From: Nannochloropsis salina CCMP1776
Taxonomy: Eukaryota > Sar > Eustigmatophyceae > Eustigmatales > Monodopsidaceae
Length of the DNA: 64,000 nucleotides
NCBI GenBank assembly: GCA_004565275.1
Contig: SDOX01000006.1
Coordinates: 372,001-436,000 of the forward strand
Direction of reading: 5' to 3'
Of the stretch, positions 58,504 through 64,000 are shown one piece after another (within the stretch, counting starts at the first letter, position 1; each line of letters begins with the position of its first letter). The notes under the pieces were generated by a model, which was given only the letters and a program-made list of their open reading frames with translations, was not told where the DNA came from and ran no database searches. Both the position numbers and the translations under genes were made by a program.

Positions 58504-61500
58504 TCACTTCCCTCCTTCCTTTAATGCGGGAACTGGCAGCGCCGTCGTTGAGGAGTCAAGGGAAGTGGACAGCGGCGAGGGAGGTGGGATAAAGGCGGAG
58601 AAGGACGCAGGATTGGGGCCCACACCAACCAGGTTGCACGAGATCATGTCCTCCACTCCTCTCAAATGCTTGACAATCCTGTCGATTTCTTCCCCCTTCC
58701 CCTCGCCCGATCCGTCCAGCAACACCTCGATGATCGCGCGCCCGTCACTGCTGCTTCGGAAGCCGTACTGCTTCATGACCCCTGCGGATCCCTGAGCCTT
58801 GATCCCATTGATCACCTCCTGAAGCATACCGTCCCTTTCCCCCGTCTCCGCCCGCAGAAGCACCGCGTCCCTAGGAAACTGATCGAAGTCCAAGGGGAGG
58901 ACTAACGGTTTGCCCTGTAGGAACTCCAGCTTCGACACCACCTCTGCGGCCCGGGGTCGGCGGGCGGGGAGACGATTCAGCATCCGCCCGAGCATCTCCA
59001 CCATCTCCCCGTTCTCGTCGGCCCAGGCGGGTGGCATCTTCCCCTCGTGGATCTTCCGCATCGTTAGCATCCGCTCCATCCCCGTGCCAAAAGCCGGGTG
59101 AAAGAGCTCGAAAAGCATCACGCCCAACGAAAACACGTCCGTTTTCTCGTCGTAATCGCCGCCACTCAGCTGCTCTGGGCTTCCGTACACAGGTGTTCCC
59201 ACCCCCGCCGTGTTCCCGAATTCCTCGTCGTCCTCAACCCCATCTGTCCAGCTCTTCCCCTCGTTCCCCGTCTGCGCCCCCGCCGGAGAGGGTGGTGTGC
59301 CGGCGCCATTGCGTCCGTCCACCCCCCCCACCGCCCCTACATGGCGTGAGAGACCAAAGTCCCCGATTTTCACCGTGTGGCCCTTCTCGCCCACCAGGAA
59401 GCAATTCGTCGGCTTCAAGTCCCGATGGATCAGCCCGCGTGCATGGACGTAAGTGACGCCACGGGCAATCTGCAATGCAAGCTGGAGGGCTTCCGCCTTG
59501 TCAACCCTGTGGGCGCGCGAGGGCGCATCAAGGAAGTCTTTGAGGGTGCGGTTGGAGCAGTATTGCATCTGAATGTACAGACACAGGTCGAAGACGACCG
59601 GCTCACGACGCCGGCGAGCTTTGCCTCGGGTGTATGGGAGTGTTTTTCTCTTTGCAACGCCGTCGTTCCCTGTCTGATTGTCTAAGGATACGTTGGAGTA
59701 CTGCCAGCCTCGCTTGGAGGTGGGACTAGGTGCATTGCTTTTCCTGCGTGAAGGAAGCCTTTCCCCCGTTGGGCGACTGCTCTCGCCCTTTCCGTGACTG
59801 CTGCTGCTCCCACCCTCACAATGCACTCTTGCATCGGACGTGGAGGACATGCTGTGGGCAGAGGCCGCTCCTCCCTCCCCCGAGTCGACCGAGACATCTG
59901 GGGACCTCGTCCATATGACCAAGCCATTACTTTGCTCGTCATCCTCCAGCTTCGTGTCGCTTTCACTGTAGCCCGACACGTCCTCCTCCTCTTCCTCTGA
60001 CCAATCGGAAATGCGACTGTGCTCGCTCATCTCAACGCTTTCCCGCCTTCCTTGTCCTCCCCTTCCTTTTCCTCCCTGATGTTGTTGAAGCGCTGTCCGC
60101 CGGGCGAAAGACTCCATTGACGCCGTGCGCCTCGATAGCGGCAGCCCGCTAGCATGCACCCTCCCTCTTGTTTTTGTCTCTGACTCACAGCCCCTGGCGT
60201 TATGACTGTCAGCTTCCCCAGCACCGTCCCGCTCTTCTCCTTCCTGCCCGTTTGGTGCGCATGGCGGGGTAAGATCATGACGCCTCGAGCCGTTCAAAGC
60301 TTTGCGCGCTGATGACGAATAAGGCACCTTCGTCCCTTTCTCTGGCTCAACTAGGTCGTCCCCGCCTTCACTGCCCTCGCCATCGCCCCCTATGCTTCCG
60401 CCACTGACCAAGCCCTCCAAGTCCGCCCGGTCAACTCCATCGTCTCCATCGTCTCCGTGTAAAGACAAGGCATTCGGTCGAGTCCCTCTCCCTCTTTTCT
60501 GCGACCAGAGAGCGCTCAATCCCCCGCCCCCCCGGCTGAGCATGCTTTCGGCTTCCGAGCCGGAAAACGTGGAAGAAATTCCCTCCCCATTGTCTCCATG
60601 CCACATGGTCCACATATCTTCCCCCTTATGCGAAAGGCCCGAAGAAACAAGCGCTGCAGCGTTGCCCGCAGCCGCTGCGAGCAAGTCTTCGGGTGCCAAC
60701 CTTTCCAACCAAGCTTGATAATATCTGATAATATTGGGATGGTCTAGAAGGGCAAGAATTTTTACCTCTCGCAACACTTTCTCCAATTGCTGACTCCAAC
60801 GTGCTGCCGACGACAGGCGAATCTTCTTGATCGCATAGTCGTGACCGTCCAACTTATTGGTCGATCGAAACACGGTCCCAAAGCCGCCTTTCCCCAATGT
60901 GCAAGCTTCGTTGAATTCGTTTCGGTAACGTTGGTTGGAAAGGTAGAGCATCGGATTTCCCTCCGCGTCGGAGAGGACGGCCGTGGATAGATTTCGAGCC
61001 TGCACGTCCAGTCCTGGCGTTGGCTTTGGCGCGGTTTGAGATCCCAGGGGCACGGCGTTTTTGAGCTGACGCTGTTCTCTATTTGTATTCATCTTACTAA
61101 TAACACCCGTTGCTGTGGTTGCAGGACCTGTCGTGCCTGTCAGCAGCTGTGCTCCACTGTTGAGCTGACTCTGCGGCGGGACGAGAACCAGAGCGGTAGA
61201 GGTGGGCCGTGCGTCTCGACTCGATCTCGATCGTGGAGTGGCAGGGGGGACGGTCTCCGAGGCCGTGTCAAAGGACCTAGAGGACCGAAGGCCGACGCCA
61301 CGGTGCATAGCCTGAAGCCGCTGCAGTGGCTGGCCCTCCATCGACTTGCTCTCCGAGGCTGGAGATAGCTGGGAAGGAGTCCGGGGAGTCGGACTCGGAC
61401 TTTGCCTCGCCTCGCTGCCATCACAATCCGCGCCAGGCTGCGAATGTGCCTGCCAGGTCTTCTCTTGAAGATCGGTCCCCACGGCCCCTGCTTCCCCTTC

Positions 61501-63903
61501 TCCTGCGTAAGCCCCCTCCTCGGGCCTTTCACCCCCCAGCCACGCCGTCCACGCCCTCCGCCCTGACCTCCACCGCGCCATCGCGACGGCCACGGCCGCC
61601 AGGACCATGCTAAGCGCCAGCACTACCATCACAAGCAGAGCAAAAGACCCCTCCAATTCCACGTGGAAGCTCGCGGCCCCGCCGTCGACGCCTTCAACAC
61701 CTTCCTGGCCGGTGCTCAGCCGGTAAGCATCGCACATCCCATTCTCCTCCCCTTCCGATGACTCAGTCGACGCACCCATGTAGGTCAGGAGTAGGGGTGT
61801 CGTGGGGGATGTACTCACCATCGCCTCGTACACATTACCGCCCTCGGCGCGCGGCGCTTTATCCTCCCCTGGTGGCAGCAGCAACGCCAAGGGACGTTGC
61901 CCATGGAGGCGTTCCCATTCGTTGCAAGTCCGCAACCCGCTACCGGGGCCACTCCCAGGGGGTACCCCACCACGACCCGCGGCGCGCCCAAGGTCTCCCG
62001 GACTGACCGCCGCCCCACTTTCCCTCTCCCGCTCCCTACCGGACCATGGCATCGACGACAAGCGGGCAAATGGGGTGAAATCTAGCAAGCGCCGCAAAAA
62101 GTACGTGCTGCTGCTGCTGCTGCTGCTGGCTGTCCTCCCAACCCCCATCCCCTCCCCCCCATCCGCATCCACCCTCCCCATTGACAACGCCATTCCATAT
62201 TTGCGCATTGTCCTTGCCGTGGCTATCGGCCCCCCCGACCCCAACGGCCCCGTGATTTGTCCCCCCCCCACCCTCGCGCCTGCTCGGACCCCTCCTTTCC
62301 CCCCTCCTTTCCCCCCGACAAACCCTACCACCCCTCCCTCGCCTCTACCCAAACGCCTCCCTCCTAACGCCACCCCCGGCCCCTCCACCACCCTTCCTTC
62401 CCCTTGTCCCCCGTGCGCCCCGTACTGTGACTCCGGCGCTTCCATGTGCAACCACCTGCCCTCTCGCACCGTGTACATGCCCATGGGCGCCGACGGAAGC
62501 GCCCGCTCCCAGAGCACCTCCCCCGACTCCGGATCCGACACCTGGAGCGTGCGCTCGTCCAGCCAGACCATGTCAGGCAGCACCAACACATCCTCTCCCT
62601 CCTCCTCTTCCTCCCCGTCGTCATCTTCCCCCCCCCAGGCTTCGTCCCATTCCTCTTCCTCCCCCTCCCAAGCCATGCCCTCGAACGCCCCGGCCCCCAC
62701 CACCCTCCCCTGCCTTTCCTCTGCCCCACCCCGACGACCTACGGCAAAGATCTCCGACAGGGTCACATTCCAGGCCTCCCGCCCGCTCTGCACGTCCAGG
62801 GAACGCACCACGTAATCGTCCCGCTGCAACAGGACCGGCTCTCTCCCGGCTCCCCCCCCACCCTCTCCTCCTCCCCCCTGCCCGTCGACCCCAGCAACGC
62901 CAGGCACGGCACTCCTTGCCTTGACCCTTCCTTCGCCTTCCTCCTCCTCCCCAAAGGGCGGGCGGGCCAACTTCCCCCCTCCTCCTGCTCCTCCTGCTCC
63001 TCCTGCTCCTGCTCCTCCTCCTCCCATCCCCCCCGCTCCTCCTCCAACTCCAACATTGTATTTGCTGTTGATCCACTTTACGTCCCCACTAGCGCCATCT
63101 AACGCAAATATTTTAGTCGTCTTCTCCCCTAAGAGCAGCCCACACGAGTCCTCCTGATCGGGGCAGGACATGACGGGCGTGTCCAAAAGTTCCAGAATGT
63201 TCGGCGCCAGCACCTCTTGACTCCCATCGTCCCGGACGCTCACGATCCGTCCCTCAAGGGTGGGCATGACAAAGTACTTGCTCTTCCGGGCCTTCACACC
63301 ATCGTTGGCTCGCCTTTCCCCGTTGCTCTCCCCCGTGCCCGAGCCCAAAAAAAAGGAGGAGGAGTACAGGGGCGGGCCGGAGTAGAAAAGACCCTTCAGC
63401 TCACCCGTCCACGCGTCCACCGTGTGGACACCGCCGTCGATGGTGCTGATCACGACGCTTGCGTCCCGATTTCCCGCGTCCTTCGTAGCCGTCCTTGCAT
63501 CCGGCTGGGCCTTGGCAGCTCGATTCACCGCCCGCACCTGCCCTAGTTGTTGGACGGACGCCGCGTGCTGGTGTAGAAGGGGGGTCACATCGCCTTGCAC
63601 CCGCAAGATCGGCCAAACGGTGGCAAGCAAAGAGGTTACGGCCACCATGAGTACGGCTACAAGGAATCTGTCTCCCGATATAGACTTGCTGCCGTTTCGC
63701 CCACTAAACGGGATCCGCCTGATCCGCCTCAGCTTCCCCAAATGCCCTCTTCTCGCAGCTTTGTCGTCGCACATTCCCTCTCGCTGCGGAATTGATTTCG
63801 GCGCTCCAGGCATTACAGGTGAAGATAAAAGACGCCTGGAGGACGACACGGACGGAAGTGAGGCCGCCCGCCGCCGAACTTCCTCACGAACAGGCTCGGA
63901 CAT
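58504..63903 (-). CDS. PERK-like ER transmembrane eIF2alpha kinase
   Basis: 1799 aa, single exon. Predicted unfolded-protein sensor that phosphorylates eIF2alpha and lowers translation. A hydrophobic segment near residues 80-97 (FLVAVLMVAVTSLLATVWPIL) should act as signal/anchor. The lumenal region has IRE1/PERK-like beta-propeller strands (VISTIDGGVHTVDAWTGELK, TKIFALDGASGDVKWIN, YVVRSLDVQSGREAW) interrupted by long Gly/Glu-rich inserts. A transmembrane helix lies at about 750-775 (LLVMVVLALSMVLAAVAVAM). The kinase starts near residue 1000 (TLGKGGFGTVFRS, YAIKKIRL), carries the long insert typical of PERK/GCN2 (about 1050-1430), then LYIQMQYCSNRTLKDFL, IHRDLKPTNCFL (D1495), IGDFGLSRHVG (D1515) and GTPVYGSPEQLSGG. 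After the kinase comes a compact tail (MLQEVINGIKAQGS...AIIEVLLDG) of ACT/ferredoxin-like pattern not found in animal PERK. Confidence 0.87.
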   Translation of the reverse strand: MSEPVREEVRRRAASLPSVSSSRRLLSSPVMPGAPKSIPQREGMCDDKAARRGHLGKLRRIRRIPFSGRNGSKSISGDRFLVAVLMVAVTSLLATVWPILRVQGDVTPLLHQHAASVQQLGQVRAVNRAAKAQPDARTATKDAGNRDASVVISTIDGGVHTVDAWTGELKGLFYSGPPLYSSSFFLGSGTGESNGERRANDGVKARKSKYFVMPTLEGRIVSVRDDGSQEVLAPNILELLDTPVMSCPDQEDSCGLLLGEKTTKIFALDGASGDVKWINSKYNVGVGGGAGGMGGGGAGAGGAGGAGGGGKLARPPFGEEEEGEGRVKARSAVPGVAGVDGQGGGGEGGGGAGREPVLLQRDDYVVRSLDVQSGREAWNVTLSEIFAVGRRGGAEERQGRVVGAGAFEGMAWEGEEEEWDEAWGGEDDDGEEEEEGEDVLVLPDMVWLDERTLQVSDPESGEVLWERALPSAPMGMYTVREGRWLHMEAPESQYGAHGGQGEGRVVEGPGVALGGRRLGRGEGGVVGFVGGKGGGKGGVRAGARVGGGQITGPLGSGGPIATARTMRKYGMALSMGRVDADGGEGMGVGRTASSSSSSSTYFLRRLLDFTPFARLSSMPWSGRERERESGAAVSPGDLGRAAGRGGVPPGSGPGSGLRTCNEWERLHGQRPLALLLPPGEDKAPRAEGGNVYEAMVSTSPTTPLLLTYMGASTESSEGEENGMCDAYRLSTGQEGVEGVDGGAASFHVELEGSFALLVMVVLALSMVLAAVAVAMARWRSGRRAWTAWLGGERPEEGAYAGEGEAGAVGTDLQEKTWQAHSQPGADCDGSEARQSPSPTPRTPSQLSPASESKSMEGQPLQRLQAMHRGVGLRSSRSFDTASETVPPATPRSRSSRDARPTSTALVLVPPQSQLNSGAQLLTGTTGPATTATGVISKMNTNREQRQLKNAVPLGSQTAPKPTPGLDVQARNLSTAVLSDAEGNPMLYLSNQRYRNEFNEACTLGKGGFGTVFRSTNKLDGHDYAIKKIRLSSAARWSQQLEKVLREVKILALLDHPNIIRYYQAWLERLAPEDLLAAAAGNAAALVSSGLSHKGEDMWTMWHGDNGEGISSTFSGSEAESMLSRGGGGLSALWSQKRGRGTRPNALSLHGDDGDDGVDRADLEGLVSGGSIGGDGEGSEGGDDLVEPEKGTKVPYSSSARKALNGSRRHDLTPPCAPNGQEGEERDGAGEADSHNARGCESETKTRGRVHASGLPLSRRTASMESFARRTALQQHQGGKGRGGQGRRESVEMSEHSRISDWSEEEEEDVSGYSESDTKLEDDEQSNGLVIWTRSPDVSVDSGEGGAASAHSMSSTSDARVHCEGGSSSSHGKGESSRPTGERLPSRRKSNAPSPTSKRGWQYSNVSLDNQTGNDGVAKRKTLPYTRGKARRRREPVVFDLCLYIQMQYCSNRTLKDFLDAPSRAHRVDKAEALQLALQIARGVTYVHARGLIHRDLKPTNCFLVGEKGHTVKIGDFGLSRHVGAVGGVDGRNGAGTPPSPAGAQTGNEGKSWTDGVEDDEEFGNTAGVGTPVYGSPEQLSGGDYDEKTDVFSLGVMLFELFHPAFGTGMERMLTMRKIHEGKMPPAWADENGEMVEMLGRMLNRLPARRPRAAEVVSKLEFLQGKPLVLPLDFDQFPRDAVLLRAETGERDGMLQEVINGIKAQGSAGVMKQYGFRSSSDGRAIIEVLLDGSGEGKGEEIDRIVKHLRGVEDMISCNLVGVGPNPASFSAFIPPPSPLSTSLDSSTTALPVPALKEGGK

Positions 63904-64000
63904 GCTCTACTTGCCGTTGCCTTCCCCGTTCACGATATCGTGGTGAGACGAAGGCTTCCTGACACTCCTCCACATCGCAGGATCCCTATTGTGTGTCTGA
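63904..64000. other. Upstream region of the PERK-like gene, cut by window end
   Basis: Only 97 bp, containing a short palindrome CACGATATCGTG. Too short to interpret. Confidence 0.35.

Noticed and set aside
61802-62815. 337-codon Pro/Ser-rich plus-strand frame opposite the PERK-like gene
   Set aside because: Complement of Gly/Glu-rich lumenal inserts of the kinase; composition is purely a strand effect.
1-64000. CRISPR arrays, rRNA, organelle DNA or bacterial operons
   Set aside because: No spaced direct repeats, no rRNA-like sequence, and introns plus alternating strands throughout indicate nuclear DNA.

Overview
This is a 64 kb stretch of nuclear DNA from a eukaryotic alga, most likely a photosynthetic stramenopile (heterokont). 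Nannochloropsis/Microchloropsis-type eustigmatophytes are my best guess from style, but no single gene here proves the genus. Reasons: GT-AG spliceosomal introns; eukaryote-only genes (ARV1, p115/Uso1, ERGIC family, PERK-like kinase, protein-only RNase P); and several plastid-type proteins that begin with a signal peptide followed by an AF-P-like motif (AAFAP, TAFQP, AAFVP, DAFVLP), which is the import signal of secondary red plastids. No rRNA, tRNA or CRISPR array was seen.

Layout, left to right: protein-only RNase P (+); plastid RelA/SpoT-like alarmone synthetase (-); TMEM128 family protein (+); giant p115/Uso1 vesicle tether (+, 6.8-15.3 kb); plastid-type class 3 lipase (-); small IQ-motif protein (+); KEX1-like serine carboxypeptidase with FN3/EGF extension (-); SF-assemblin (+); CDP-diacylglycerol synthase (-); TPR-prefoldin fusion (+); unknown nuclear-looking protein (+); FkbM-type methyltransferase (-); CCB2/CCB4-like cytochrome b6 assembly factor (+); unknown Pro- and Arg/Glu-rich protein (+); FYVE-C2 membrane protein (-); DWARF27-like carotenoid isomerase (+); RING-CH/FHA protein (-); ERGIC/Erv41-46 family protein (+); a fossil scrap of a Ty3/Gypsy element; oxidoreductase-uronate isomerase fusion (-); TMEM223-like protein (-); ARV1 (-); COX15 (+); pheophytinase-like hydrolase (-); NADAR-FHA-RRM-RS protein (+); PERK-like eIF2alpha kinase (-).

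The strands alternate almost gene by gene, so most intergenic gaps are either shared divergent upstream regions (ARV1/COX15 are 219 bp apart) or short convergent tails. The genes do not form one pathway. Loose themes are ER/Golgi membrane biology (TMEM128, p115, CDP-DAG synthase, ERGIC, ARV1, PERK), plastid function (RSH, lipase, CCB, D27, PPH-like) and mitochondrial respiration (COX15, TMEM223).

The most unusual items are: (1) a Hop-like TPR domain with an intact carboxylate clamp fused to a prefoldin-1-like domain; (2) a NADAR-FHA-RRM-RS protein that would link ADP-ribose removal to RNA processing; (3) a hexuronate pathway oxidoreductase fused to uronate isomerase; (4) three separate host genes whose reading frames break exactly at G10-G11 tracts; (5) a near-perfect 348 bp in-frame tandem duplication in the p115 coiled coil. 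Splice sites were assigned by eye from GT/AG consensus, phase agreement and family alignment from memory.
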